NCBI RefSeq assembly: GCF_004765815.2
Contig: NZ_ML974127.1
Coordinates: forward strand, 1,094,927-1,158,926
Reading direction: 5' to 3'
Source of the DNA: Halorussus salinus
GTDB lineage: Archaea > Halobacteriota > Halobacteria > Halobacteriales > Haladaptataceae
Length of the DNA: 64,000 nt
The notes under the pieces are model-generated. The model saw only the letters and a list, made by a program, of their open reading frames with translations. It was not told the DNA's origin and searched no databases. Within the stretch, counting starts at the first letter, position 1. Every line of letters begins with the position of its first letter. A program made the position numbers and the translations under genes. Positions 50,858 through 59,869 of this stretch are shown in pieces.

Positions 50858-51406
50858 ATGCCCGACAATCCAGCGAAGCAGACGAGCGACGAAGTGGACC
50901 AGACACAACTCGACCTCGCCCAGCGGGCGGGCGACGCCTATCAGGACGCACTCGACTACATGGCCGAGGAGGTCGCCCACACCGGCGGCAAACGGGAGTC
51001 GGGCGACTACGTGGTCGGCTTCGTCCAAGAGGAGGCCGAAGGGATGTACGTCCTCCAAGACGAGGGCCGGTTCGCGTGGGTCGAACCCGACGACGAGAAC
51101 TGCCACCTCGAAGTCGCGGTGTGTGACGCGGCGGACGGCCGGTTCGTGCCCGAGTGTACCGTCGTCGCCACGCTGACCGGCGAGGACGGCGAGGAGGTCG
51201 GCCCGACGCGACTGCCCCTCCTCTGGCATCCCGGACTCTACCACTACGGGAAGAACCTCGACGTGCCCGGCGACGGCACCTACACCATCGACCTGCGCGT
51301 CGAACCGCCGATGTTCGAGCGTCACGACGAGCAGAACGGCGACCGGTACGGCGAGTCGGTCGCGGTCACGTTCGAGGACGTGGACGTAGAGACCGGACAG
51401 GACTGA
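50858..51406 (+). CDS. P19/Tp34-like metal-binding domain protein, cytosolic
   Basis: A 182-residue acidic protein. Its C-terminal half (TRLPLLWHPGLYHYGKNLDVPGDGTYTIDLRVEPP, key WH and HYG) resembles the P19/Tp34 periplasmic iron-transport family, where histidines bind Fe or Cu and a beta-sandwich ends with a G-Y-x-L pattern. Unlike those proteins it has no signal peptide and starts with a helical segment of about 30 residues. The ATG at 50858 is preferred over 50843 because it removes a non-conserved MLPTT lead. A metal-related role is an inference. Confidence 0.65.
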   Translation: MPDNPAKQTSDEVDQTQLDLAQRAGDAYQDALDYMAEEVAHTGGKRESGDYVVGFVQEEAEGMYVLQDEGRFAWVEPDDENCHLEVAVCDAADGRFVPECTVVATLTGEDGEEVGPTRLPLLWHPGLYHYGKNLDVPGDGTYTIDLRVEPPMFERHDEQNGDRYGESVAVTFEDVDVETGQD

Positions 51407-51566
51407 CGAGGGCGACCGGAGCGCCCGAGGAGTTCCTCGGAAGTTAACATGTTCGGGCCGCATGGTTTTTCCCCGCAAAGCCGTAAGTTGAACCTAACTT
51501 CGACCCACTATCGACGCGTCGGGCCGAGGCTCTCGGGGTCGAACGGACCCGCGTTCAGGAACAACG

Positions 51567-54500
51567 ATGACCGATTCGGTTCGCGTCCTCTACGTCACGG
51601 CGGACGCATCGACGGGCGAGCGCCTCGAAGCGCGCTTCGAGGAGGAACGGCCAGCGATGGCGTTCTCGTTCGTCACGAGCGTCGCGCAGGCGCTCGCGGC
51701 CGTGGACGCCGAGCGCATCGACCACGTACTCCTCGATACGGACCTCCCGGACCGGGCCGACGCCGAGGAGATTCTCAGGGAGGCCGACGTGCGAGTCGGA
51801 ACCGTCTCGCCGTCCGCGGCCGACGCTCGCGCGAAGTCGGCCGACCGACGACCCCGCGATGCCGAGACCGAGCGCGCGCGGACGCTGGCGACCCGAATCG
51901 AGCGGGTCGTCGCGTCCGAGACCGCCGCCGACGGCGGCGTCGAGAGCGACCGGTTCCGCGCGCTCGCCGAGGACCTGACCGATGCCGTCCTCGTCATCGA
52001 CGCCGAGAGTACGATTCTGTACGCCAACCCGGCCGTGACCGACATCTTCGGCTACCGTCCGGACGAACTCGTCGGTGAGTCGCTCACCCTCCTCGTGCCC
52101 GACGAACTCGTCGAGGCCCACGAGGAGGGGATGGCCCGCTACCTCAGCGAGGGCGAGCGGAGCGTCGATTGGGACTACCTCGAACTGCCCGGCAAACACC
52201 GTGACGGGAGCGAACTCTCCTTGGGCGTCTCGTTCAGCGAACTCGACGCGGACGGCGCGGTTCGGTTCACCGGCGTCGTCCGCGACATCTCCGAGCGCAA
52301 GCGCCGCGAGACGGAACTTCGCGACCGGGTTCGCCAGCAGGAGGCGCTGGCGACGTTCGCCCGGCACGCGCTGGAAGACTGGCCGGTCGCCGACCTGATG
52401 GACGAGGCGGTCGAACTCGTCGCCGACGCGCTCGGCAACGTGTACGCCGGGGTGTTGGAGTACCGGCCCGACGACGAGGACTTGCTGGTTCGGGCGGTCC
52501 AGGGGTGGGACGACGAGTTGGTCGGGGCGGTCTCCATCGGCACCGAACGCGACTCGCAGGCTGGCTACACGCTCCTGTCCGAGGAGCCCGTCGTGGTCGA
52601 AGATATCGCGACCGAGGAGCGATTCGACAGCGACCGGCTGCTCGACGCCGCCGACGTTGTGGGCGGCATTAGCGTGATAATCGGCTCGCCCGACGAGCCG
52701 TGGGGAATCTTGGGGAGCCACGACACCGAATCGCGGTCGTACGCCGACTACGACGTGCAGTTCGTCCAGTCCATCGCCCACATCCTCGCCACCGTCTTCC
52801 AGCGCCGCGAGCGCGAGCGACGACTCGAACGCTCCGAGGCGATGCTCGACGCGGTGGACGACGGTCTCTACGCGCTCGACGCCGAGGGCCGATTCGTCGC
52901 GGTCAACGACGCCTACGTCGAACTGACGGGCTACCCCCGCGACGAGTTGCTCGGCAGACCGGTCGGAGAGATCATCGGGAAGACCCTCGACGAGGAGGTC
53001 CAGTGGGTCGAGAAGGCGTTCGACTCCGGCGAGGACGTGGTGACGTTGGAAGCGACGATGACGACCGCCGACGGCGAGTCGATTCCCGTCGAGGCCCGCG
53101 TCGCGCCGTTGCCCCTCGAAACCGGCATGGGTCGGGTCGGCGTGGTCAGGGACGTGTCCGGCCGGAAGCGCCGCGAGCGAAAACTCACGTCGCTCAACGA
53201 ACGGTTCCGGTCGCTGACCGAGGCCGAGACGCCGACGGACATCTGCGACCTCGCGGCCGATGCCGCGGTCGATATCCTCGGCTTCCCGAACGCCGCCGTC
53301 GTGCTGTACGACGACGAGGAGAGCGCACTCGTCCCGACCGTCACGCGGTGGACCGGCGGCGAGATAGACGACGCGCTCGTCGGTCGCCACGCCGAGGACG
53401 TGGCGTGGCAGACGTTCGTATCGAGCGAGACGAAGGCGTTCGCGGACCTCGACGCCGAACTCGACGCCGACATCGAGATGGGAAGCGCGCTCGCGATTCC
53501 ACTCGGCAAGTACGGGGTCTTCCTCGCGGCGGCCCCCGAGGTCGGCGGCTTCGACTCGACCGACCGCTCGCTCGCGGACATGCTGTGTTCGAACGTCAAG
53601 ACCGCGTTGAGCCGGGCCGAACGCGAGGAGACCCTTCGGGACCAGCGCAACGACTTGCAGACGAAGAACCGCGAACTCGAACGCGTCAACCGACTCAACA
53701 GCGTGATTCGGGACATCACCAAGGCGCTCACGCAGGCCTCCTCGGAGGACGAGGCGATGCGGGCGGTCTGCGAGCGACTGACCGAGACCGGCCCCTACCG
53801 GTTCGCGTGGTTCGGGACCCACGACCGGGCGACCGACGAGATTCGTCCCGAGACCGGGGCCGGAGTCGAGGAGGGGTATCTGGAGGCTGTCGGCGTGACC
53901 GCGTCCGAGGGTGACGCGAAGGGCGAGGGTCCGGCCGGGCGCGCGGTCCGGAGCCGCGAGGTGCAGGTCCAGAACGACCTGCTGGGCGACCCGCCGTTCG
54001 ACCCGTGGCGCGAGCAGGCGCTCGAACGCGGCTATCGGTCGTGCGTGTCGGTCCCCGTGAGCTACGACGAGATGCTCTACGGCGTCTTGACAGTCTACGC
54101 CGACGAGGCCGGAGTGTTCGACGAACTGGAGCGGGCGGTGCTGTCGGAACTGGGCGACACCATCGGCTACGCGCTCAACGCGCTCGAACGGAAGCAGGCG
54201 CTGGTGAGCGAGCGCTCGATAGAGTTGGACTTCCGGATTCGCGGCTCCGAGAGTCCGATTCTCGCGTTCGTCGCCGAGACCGGCGCGCGATTCGAGTTCG
54301 AGAACGCGGTCCAGCGTGAAGACGGCCGACTCCACACCTACTTCACCATCGAGGGGGCCGACCCCGACGAGGCGCTGGCGTTCGCCGAGGGCGTGCCGTG
54401 GATAGACGAGGTCCGTCTCGTCACCGAACGCGACGACGAGTACCTCTTCGAGTGTACGCTCGCGGACCGAACCTTCCTCCGGTCGCTGATGGACCGAGGT

Positions 54501-54872
54501 GCGGCCCCGCGGACGATAACCGCCACCGACGACGAAGGGCGGTTCGTGATTCGAGTGCCACAGAGCGCCGACGTGCGGACGTTCGTGGACTCCTTCGAGG
54601 ACTACTACGGCGACGCGGAACTCGTCGCTCGACGGGAGCGCGACGACCCCGTGATGACCAGACAGGACTTCGAGGCGGAACTGGCCGAGCGACTCACCGA
54701 CCGCCAGCGCGAGGTCCTCGAACTGGCGTACTTCGGCGGGTACTTCGACTGGCCGCGGGGCAGTACCGCCGAGGAGATAGCCGAGACGCTCGGCGTCTCC
54801 CAACCGACCGTGAGTCGCCACGTCCGGAGCGCGGAGCGCGCGCTGTTCGGCCTGCTGTTCGAGGACGACTGA
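51567..54872 (+). CDS. multi-sensor PAS/GAF regulator with bacterio-opsin-activator HTH
   Basis: A 1101-residue cytosolic sensor-regulator. Order by eye: a degenerate receiver-like segment (about 5-70, LLDTDLPD), PAS 1 (about 130-250), GAF 1 (about 255-415), PAS 2 (about 420-540, ending in SGRKRRERK), GAF 2 (about 550-690), GAF 3 (about 715-875), a bacterio-opsin-activator (Bat) N-terminal-type domain (about 885-1035) and a C-terminal HTH_10 helix-turn-helix (about 1040-1095, LTDRQREVLELAYFGGYFDWPRGSTAEEIAETLGVS, key WPR and recognition helix QPTVSRHV). No kinase domain is present. It probably senses ligands, light or redox and controls genes directly; the targets are unknown. Confidence 0.9.
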   Translation: MTDSVRVLYVTADASTGERLEARFEEERPAMAFSFVTSVAQALAAVDAERIDHVLLDTDLPDRADAEEILREADVRVGTVSPSAADARAKSADRRPRDAETERARTLATRIERVVASETAADGGVESDRFRALAEDLTDAVLVIDAESTILYANPAVTDIFGYRPDELVGESLTLLVPDELVEAHEEGMARYLSEGERSVDWDYLELPGKHRDGSELSLGVSFSELDADGAVRFTGVVRDISERKRRETELRDRVRQQEALATFARHALEDWPVADLMDEAVELVADALGNVYAGVLEYRPDDEDLLVRAVQGWDDELVGAVSIGTERDSQAGYTLLSEEPVVVEDIATEERFDSDRLLDAADVVGGISVIIGSPDEPWGILGSHDTESRSYADYDVQFVQSIAHILATVFQRRERERRLERSEAMLDAVDDGLYALDAEGRFVAVNDAYVELTGYPRDELLGRPVGEIIGKTLDEEVQWVEKAFDSGEDVVTLEATMTTADGESIPVEARVAPLPLETGMGRVGVVRDVSGRKRRERKLTSLNERFRSLTEAETPTDICDLAADAAVDILGFPNAAVVLYDDEESALVPTVTRWTGGEIDDALVGRHAEDVAWQTFVSSETKAFADLDAELDADIEMGSALAIPLGKYGVFLAAAPEVGGFDSTDRSLADMLCSNVKTALSRAEREETLRDQRNDLQTKNRELERVNRLNSVIRDITKALTQASSEDEAMRAVCERLTETGPYRFAWFGTHDRATDEIRPETGAGVEEGYLEAVGVTASEGDAKGEGPAGRAVRSREVQVQNDLLGDPPFDPWREQALERGYRSCVSVPVSYDEMLYGVLTVYADEAGVFDELERAVLSELGDTIGYALNALERKQALVSERSIELDFRIRGSESPILAFVAETGARFEFENAVQREDGRLHTYFTIEGADPDEALAFAEGVPWIDEVRLVTERDDEYLFECTLADRTFLRSLMDRGAAPRTITATDDEGRFVIRVPQSADVRTFVDSFEDYYGDAELVARRERDDPVMTRQDFEAELAERLTDRQREVLELAYFGGYFDWPRGSTAEEIAETLGVSQPTVSRHVRSAERALFGLLFEDD

Positions 54873-54888
54873 CCGGCGCTCGCGCCGG
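54873..54888 (+). terminator. hairpin directly after the multi-sensor regulator gene
   Basis: CCGGCG-CTCG-CGCCGG is a perfect 6-pair stem with a four-base loop immediately after the TGA. No T-run follows, so it may stabilise the 3' end instead of ending transcription. Confidence 0.35.
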
Positions 54889-54977
54889 ATTTAGATGTAT
54901 AACCCCGAGCGGTCTCCGGTGGGTATCTATATATCGTTAATTCCTATTGGTACAGGCCCTATAGAAGTGGGTACAGA

Positions 54978-55301
54978 ATGAGTACGAGCACGAGCGGAGA
55001 AACCTTCGAGTCGCAGTCGGTCAGCCAGCGCGTCATCGCCGCAGTCGCCGACGAGACGGGCAAGGAACCGACCGAGGTGGGGCCGCTGTACCACGTCATC
55101 GACCCCGACGCGCTCGACCGGTTGTTCTCCGCGACCAGAGGGGGAAGTCGGACACGGGGGTACGTCGAGTTTACGTTCGCTGGCTGTAACGTCGTCGTCC
55201 GCGGGGCGGGCGACGTAGAGGTCAGCGAGCGCGACCTGACGGCCGAACTCGCCGACGACACCGAGAGTCCGGCCCGCGTCGGTAGCTACGAAGAGGCGTA
55301 G
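54978..55301 (+). CDS. HalOD1 output domain protein
   Basis: A 107-residue acidic protein that consists of one HalOD1 domain, a haloarchaeal output module: SVSQRVIAAVADETGKEPTEVGPLYHVIDPDALDRLF is the typical opening, followed by EFTFAGCNVVVRGAGDVEV. Such proteins lie near sensor regulators and are thought to act in signalling, with no known chemistry. The TATA-like TATATATC is about 48 bases upstream of the ATG. It follows the multi-sensor regulator by 105 bases, which suggests a functional pair. Confidence 0.88.
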   Translation: MSTSTSGETFESQSVSQRVIAAVADETGKEPTEVGPLYHVIDPDALDRLFSATRGGSRTRGYVEFTFAGCNVVVRGAGDVEVSERDLTAELADDTESPARVGSYEEA

Positions 55302-55430
55302 CGAGCGTCCGACGCGTGAGAACGAAACGAGGAGACGACCGAACGTTCGATGCAAGAGATTCGTGAACCACGCCGACCGCCGACCGGCCGACCGGACTCG
55401 ACCGGCGGCCGACCGACCGAGAGCGAGGCG

Positions 55431-55589
55431 ATGAGCGACCGGTGTACCAACTGCGACGGGCGGATTCCCGCCGAGGAGTGGCATCCCGTGACGACGGTCC
55501 GGGACGACGACGGCGAGGTCGAAATCTACGCCTTCTGTAGCGAACCGTGTCGAACGGCGTGGCAGGACGAGCGCGCGGACGACGAGTGA
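55431..55589 (+). CDS. small zinc-ribbon-like protein (CxxC...CxxxC)
   Basis: A 52-residue acidic protein with CTNCDGRIP near the start and FCSEPCRTAW near the end, giving four cysteines that can bind one zinc. It resembles the short haloarchaeal treble-clef or DUF7576-type proteins. An ATG at 55350 would add 27 Arg/Pro-rich residues; I prefer 55431 because the zinc domain begins there. It follows the HalOD1 gene on the same strand. Function is unknown. Confidence 0.7.
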   Translation: MSDRCTNCDGRIPAEEWHPVTTVRDDDGEVEIYAFCSEPCRTAWQDERADDE

Positions 55590-55622
55590 GTCGCGTCCAG
55601 CGAAGCGAATTCTTCCGAGCAG

Positions 55623-58040
55623 TCAGGCCGAGTCAGTGACTTCGTAGACGACGACGCCCTCGTCGCGGAACGTCACTTCGACGCCGGGGTACTGACCGAA
55701 TCGGAGGTTCTCGTCGTCGTAGCGCTCGCGGGCGGCCGGGCCGACGTAGACGTACTGCACGTCGTACTTCTCCAGCAGTCGCTTCCGGTCTTCCCACGTT
55801 CCGGTGTAGACGAGGTCCACGTCCGCCGCCCGAGCGTCCGATTTCTCCTCGCCGCGGTAGACGCCCTCCTGATACACCCACCCGACGACGGTCGGCAGTC
55901 CCGTCAGCGAGGCGGCGGGACTCGACCACGTGTAGGGGTTCCGACCCGCCGGTTCCACGATGTGGGGTTGGCCCGACCGGTCGTCGAGCCACGCGATGGC
56001 GGCCGCCTCGTCGGGGTGGTAGTCCTCGACGAACGCCTTCCCGTCGAGGGTCGGGTCGTCGATGCGGTGGTGGTCGCTGGTGAAGTGGCCGCCGAGCGCC
56101 AGTCCGCCGTAGAGTGCGGTCGAGACGACCAGTAGCGCCGCGAGACCGTTCATGAAGCCCTTCCGGTCGATACCGACTGCGGGGAGTCGCCAGTCCGTGG
56201 GACCGACCGACCCGACCAGACTCGCGAGGACTCCTCCGGCGGCGGTCGCCCAGAGGACCCACACCTGCATATACACCTTGAAGACGGTGTTGAACCGGCC
56301 GCCGATGGCGTTGTCCTGCACGTAGACGAACTCCACGAGCGTCACGAGTCCGGCCCCGGCGACAACCAGCACCGTCTCGTAGCCGACTCCTCGGTCGGTC
56401 CGCTCGCCGCCGACGGTCCGGAGCAACAGCCACCCGACCAGCAACAGCGGCACGACCAACACTAAGACGGGGTAGCCCAACTGCCACGCGAAGACGGTCA
56501 CCGCGAGTCCGAGGAGGCCCGCCCGGACCGGCCGAACGTCGAACGCGACCCGCGCTCGGGGCCAGAGGAACGCGGCGAACACCAGCAGGAAGGTCCCGTG
56601 GACGAGCAGGAGGCCGACCGCGCTCGACTGCTCGGGGAGTAGGCCGAGGCTCCGATTGGTCGCCGACTGGAGGAGGATGCCGAAGACGAACGGCGCGACC
56701 CACGCGAGCGCCGCCGCGGCGACGACGCCCGTCACCGCGAACGCGCTGGCGACTCGTCGGGCCTCGCCGAGCAGGAGGTCGGCGGGCGTCCGGGTCGGCG
56801 TCTCCCCCGCGGTCGGACTCGCGCCCCCATCGTGTTCGCCGCCGTCAGCGACCGGTTCGGACTCCCCTGCGGTCGAGACGCCGGGGAAGAGGCTCAGCGG
56901 GTCGGCGGGCGCGAACAGGACCGCGAGCCAGACGACGCCGAGACCGGTCGGGAAACTCCAGACGTTGACGAGTCCGAGGAGACCGACCACGACGGGGAGC
57001 GCCCCGAAGACGAGCGCGCGGCGTCGGCCGAGCGCGCCCGGTCCGGTCCGGAAGTAGGCGAACCCGAGCGCCGCGATGAGAAGCAGGAAGGGCGTGCTGA
57101 GCATGTGGCCGTGCAGGTCGCCGTTGAGGAACGCGAACAGGGGGAACTCGTTGATGGTGCCGGGAATCACCCTGCTCGGCCCCCAGTAGCCAAAGTCGGA
57201 CAGTCCAGTCGTCAGGAGGTCCCCGGAGGTCGAGTCGGCGATGGGTCCGGCCAGCCAGTTCGCGACTCCTCGGGCCGTCTCGTCGGGCAGGAGCCAGACG
57301 AGTCCCGTGACTGCGGTGACGAGGTTCGCCGCGAAGCCGACGAAGAAGGCTCCGAGCGCGCCGCCGACCCGGCGGGAGGCCCCGCGAGCGTCGGCGAGCG
57401 CGCCCGCGAGTCCGTACGCGACGGTGACGAGCGTCGCGTAGAACCCCGAGAGCGCGAGGTTGTAGGCGTACTGGCCTTCGGTGCCCGTGAGGTGGGTCAA
57501 GAGTGCGGACGCGAGGTGGCCGCCGTAGTAGTAGAGGACGTGGTCGCCCGCCCACCACATATCTTGGGGCGGGAGGACCTCGGCACGCAACAGCGATTTG
57601 AAGATGCCGAAGTCGAGGAACTTCTCGCCGCCGCCGGGTTGGAGCGCCGGGTCCACCGCCCGGACCGCGACGAGGAGACCGAACGCGACGGCGAATATAA
57701 GCATACTTTCCGCGTACGTGCGAAGCGGGAGCGCGTCGCCGCCGAACCGGCCGCCGGTACCGTCGAGTCCGGCCGAGTCGCCCCCGAGCGACCGGTCGCT
57801 CCAGAGGACGACCCCCGAGAGTCCGGCGAGGACCGCGACGGCGAGAAAGGCGGTCCACCGACCGAACCCGAGGTGGCCGACCCAGTAGCCGACCACGGTC
57901 ACGACCGTCAGCGCCACCGGGAGGGCAAACGCCGCTCCTCGGTCCGGAAAGCCGGGGAACAGTCGGGCCGCCAGCGGCAGTGCGGCGAACGCGAGCGCCT
58001 GATAGACGACGAACCACAGCAAGACGAGCGCGTACTCCAT
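55623..58040 (-). CDS. YYY-type (DUF2298) large polytopic membrane protein
   Basis: An 805-residue membrane protein with roughly fifteen or more hydrophobic helices and a soluble C-terminal part. The MWWAGDHVLYYYGGH region near residue 170 is the hallmark of the Chlor_Arch_YYY/DUF2298 family, and RVIPGTINEFPLFAFLNGDLHGHMLSTPF follows. It is related in topology to GT-C glycosyltransferases and to the Agl23-type protein at 13091, so a role in lipid-linked sugar handling is plausible but unproven. The ATG at 58040 lies 27 bases from a TTTATC box; the ATG at 58073 does not. Confidence 0.87.
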   Translation of the reverse strand: MEYALVLLWFVVYQALAFAALPLAARLFPGFPDRGAAFALPVALTVVTVVGYWVGHLGFGRWTAFLAVAVLAGLSGVVLWSDRSLGGDSAGLDGTGGRFGGDALPLRTYAESMLIFAVAFGLLVAVRAVDPALQPGGGEKFLDFGIFKSLLRAEVLPPQDMWWAGDHVLYYYGGHLASALLTHLTGTEGQYAYNLALSGFYATLVTVAYGLAGALADARGASRRVGGALGAFFVGFAANLVTAVTGLVWLLPDETARGVANWLAGPIADSTSGDLLTTGLSDFGYWGPSRVIPGTINEFPLFAFLNGDLHGHMLSTPFLLLIAALGFAYFRTGPGALGRRRALVFGALPVVVGLLGLVNVWSFPTGLGVVWLAVLFAPADPLSLFPGVSTAGESEPVADGGEHDGGASPTAGETPTRTPADLLLGEARRVASAFAVTGVVAAAALAWVAPFVFGILLQSATNRSLGLLPEQSSAVGLLLVHGTFLLVFAAFLWPRARVAFDVRPVRAGLLGLAVTVFAWQLGYPVLVLVVPLLLVGWLLLRTVGGERTDRGVGYETVLVVAGAGLVTLVEFVYVQDNAIGGRFNTVFKVYMQVWVLWATAAGGVLASLVGSVGPTDWRLPAVGIDRKGFMNGLAALLVVSTALYGGLALGGHFTSDHHRIDDPTLDGKAFVEDYHPDEAAAIAWLDDRSGQPHIVEPAGRNPYTWSSPAASLTGLPTVVGWVYQEGVYRGEEKSDARAADVDLVYTGTWEDRKRLLEKYDVQYVYVGPAARERYDDENLRFGQYPGVEVTFRDEGVVVYEVTDSA

Positions 58041-58064
58041 CGGATTATAGGCGAGCGACCGAGC

Positions 58065-58070
58065 GATAAA
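58065..58070 (-). promoter_or_regulatory. TATA-like box of the YYY-type membrane protein gene
   Basis: TTTATC on the minus strand is centred 27 bases before the ATG at 58040 and overlaps the longer open frame, which fixes the start. Confidence 0.5.
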
Positions 58071-58229
58071 CATCTTGGGGTTATCCCCTCGAACGGCCGT
58101 TCGACGCGGGTACGGTGGCCTCCTCGAAGGGCCGTACCGGCCAGCGAATCGAGCCGACGATAACGAGAAAAATTCGCATACGGCGTCCGAATCACAATCC
58201 TTATCTGTCGGACGGCGTTACGGTGTAGT

Positions 58230-58304
58230 AGCGGGATGGGATAGCCAGGAGATTCCGGCGGGCTCATAACCCGCAGACCGGTGGTTCAAATCCACCTCCC
58301 GCTA
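58230..58304 (+). tRNA. initiator tRNA-Met (anticodon CAT)
   Basis: A 75-base cloverleaf with initiator features: the acceptor stem opens with an A-T pair (AGCGGGA with TCCCGCT), discriminator A, and the anticodon stem GCGGG/CCCGC has the three G-C pairs typical of initiators around CTCATAA. The T-arm GGTGG-TTCAAAT-CCACC is intact. No CCA is encoded and there is no intron. Confidence 0.95.
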
Positions 58305-58698
58305 CTTCTTTCGACATTACCGCCGAGGGCGGCGTCTCGTCGCCGCCCGTCGGTGAGGTCGTGAAATCGTTCCGGAGTAGATTTGAACCCTGCGAGTCGC
58401 ATGCCCGCGCGGCGAAGCGAGCAGGAACGTCTCGCTCCGGTTCAAGTCCACCTCCCGCTACTTTTCGCGGAAACAACACGAACGACAGCAGTGACGTGCG
58501 TAGCGAACCCCAATCTCCATTCTGTCCGCTGAGTATTCTAGCAGTTAGTCGCGACATTCGACCGCCAAATATATTCCAACGAGTTCTGTCTCTCTCGGCC
58601 TTCGGCCGGGCGTACGTGGTACTGCACCCGAGAATTAACTACCGGCCGAGTTCTCCCCGGCCGGGCCTTTCTTGCCTATCGCGAAGTAACCTCAGACG
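58305..58698. other. intergenic region after initiator tRNA with tRNA-like debris
   Basis: No gene is supported. It holds a second copy of the tRNA-Met 3' end (58439-58463) and, before it, AGATTTGAACC (about 58379-58389), which looks like a reversed T-arm. The last 150 bases are AT-richer and probably carry the promoter of the DJ-1 gene. Confidence 0.5.
58439..58463 (+). repeat. duplicate of the initiator tRNA 3' end (possible attachment-site remnant)
   Basis: These 25 bases (GGTTCAAGTCCACCTCCCGC then TACTT) repeat 58283-58307 of the tRNA and its flank with one mismatch (G for A in the T-loop). Duplication of a tRNA 3' end is the usual footprint of an integrase-mediated element. Only about 130 bases lie between the copies, so any element is almost wholly gone. 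Confidence 0.6.
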
Positions 58699-59391
58699 AT
58701 GACTTCGGTACTGTTCGTAGTCAGTGAGGAGGGGTACTGGGGCGAGGAGTGCGTCGATCCGCTGGAGACGCTCTCGGACACCGACGCCAGCGTGGAGGTG
58801 GCGACGCCGAGTGGAAACAAGCCGGTGGTAGACGACCGGTCCATCGACCCCGAGAACGTGGGCGAGGAGACCGCCGAGTGGGTCAAAGAGGTCCATCGGA
58901 ACGACCAGCGACTGCAGAACCCGAAACCGATAGCGAAGGCCGACACCGACATGTACGACGCCGTGGTGTTCCCCGGCGGCCACGGGACGAATTGGGACGT
59001 GAATCAGGACAAGCACGCCCGACAACTCCTGCGAGAGGCGGTCGAAGGCGACGACCAGAAGGCGCTGGTCGTCTGTCACGCGGTCGGCCTCTTGGCGTTC
59101 ACCCGCGACAGCGACGGCGGGATGCTGGTCGAGGGCCGCGAGGTGACCGGGTTCCCGAACGAGTGGGAACAGAACATCGTCGACGACAACGACCTGATGC
59201 CCGACGGCCGAAAGCTTCCCTACTGGGTCGAAGACGAGGTGAAAGCCGCAGGTGGCGACTGGGACGCGGAACTCGACGCCGACGCCAGCGTCACGGTGGA
59301 CGGCGACCTCATCACCGCCCGCGGACCGGAGTCGTCCCACGAGGGCGTGATGGCGCTCATCGAGGCGCTCGGCGTCGCACCGCCCGCGTAA
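58699..59391 (+). CDS. DJ-1/PfpI (HchA-like) family protein
   Basis: A 230-residue class-I glutamine-amidotransferase-like protein. The nucleophile elbow is VVCHAVG with Cys126, the acidic partner lies in EECVDP (Glu16/17), and VVFPGGHGTNWD and the long insert around residues 150-190 resemble the Hsp31/HchA branch. Members act as glyoxalases, deglycases or chaperones against carbonyl stress. Start and length are normal. It is a single gene. Confidence 0.9.
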   Translation: MTSVLFVVSEEGYWGEECVDPLETLSDTDASVEVATPSGNKPVVDDRSIDPENVGEETAEWVKEVHRNDQRLQNPKPIAKADTDMYDAVVFPGGHGTNWDVNQDKHARQLLREAVEGDDQKALVVCHAVGLLAFTRDSDGGMLVEGREVTGFPNEWEQNIVDDNDLMPDGRKLPYWVEDEVKAAGGDWDAELDADASVTVDGDLITARGPESSHEGVMALIEALGVAPPA

Positions 59392-59445
59392 CGCCGACCA
59401 CACACTTTTATCAGTCGAGTCCACTCACCGATAGGTGAGAGTACG

Positions 59446-59724
59446 ATGGCGATAGACACTCGCGGCGTCCTCGCGATCATCGCGGGGCTGTTGATGACTG
59501 TCGCGCTTCTCACCGCCCGACGAGAGGAGCGACTCCTCGGGACGTGGATAATGATGATGGCGTTCGCCGTCGCTACGCTGTGGTCGGTGCTGAGTATCGT
59601 CTGGGCGCAGTCGAACCCGAGTCCGCTGACGCCGCGGCTCTGGATAACGATGGCGACGATGGCCGCCGCCGCGACGGTCTACTTCGGGTACATGGGTCTC
59701 CACGGAGAGGGGTTAGGCGAGTAA
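59446..59724 (+). CDS. small three-helix membrane protein of unknown function
   Basis: A 92-residue membrane protein with helices at about residues 6-24, 33-53 and 60-85 and a positively charged ARREER loop after the first helix. No family is recognised. A palindrome CTCACC-GATA-GGTGAG (59424-59439) lies just before the ATG and its right arm contains the GGTGAG ribosome-binding motif. A CTTTTATC box is about 37 bases upstream of the ATG. Confidence 0.7.
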   Translation: MAIDTRGVLAIIAGLLMTVALLTARREERLLGTWIMMMAFAVATLWSVLSIVWAQSNPSPLTPRLWITMATMAAAATVYFGYMGLHGEGLGE

Positions 59725-59839
59725 TACCCGCTTACAATCGACGGTTGCTCGACCGATCAACCGACGTGGCGACTCCCGAATCGAGTCTATACTTCTGTTT
59801 ATCGTGCCGTTACTATACTATCACCTCACAACCAGTAGA

Positions 59840-59845
59840 TTTAAA
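59840..59845 (+). promoter_or_regulatory. TATA box of the peptide-type binding-protein gene
   Basis: TTTAAA is centred 27 bases before the ATG at 59870, exact leaderless spacing, and selects that ATG over the one at 59849. Confidence 0.55.
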
Positions 59846-59869
59846 TGGATGATTCCATACCACATTGGT

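Noticed and set aside
51555-54821. A 1088-codon open frame on the minus strand opposite the multi-sensor regulator
   Set aside because: It is the complement of a real acidic GC-rich gene; its translation is rich in Arg, Val and Gly with no domain, and the plus-strand protein has clear PAS, GAF and HTH domains.
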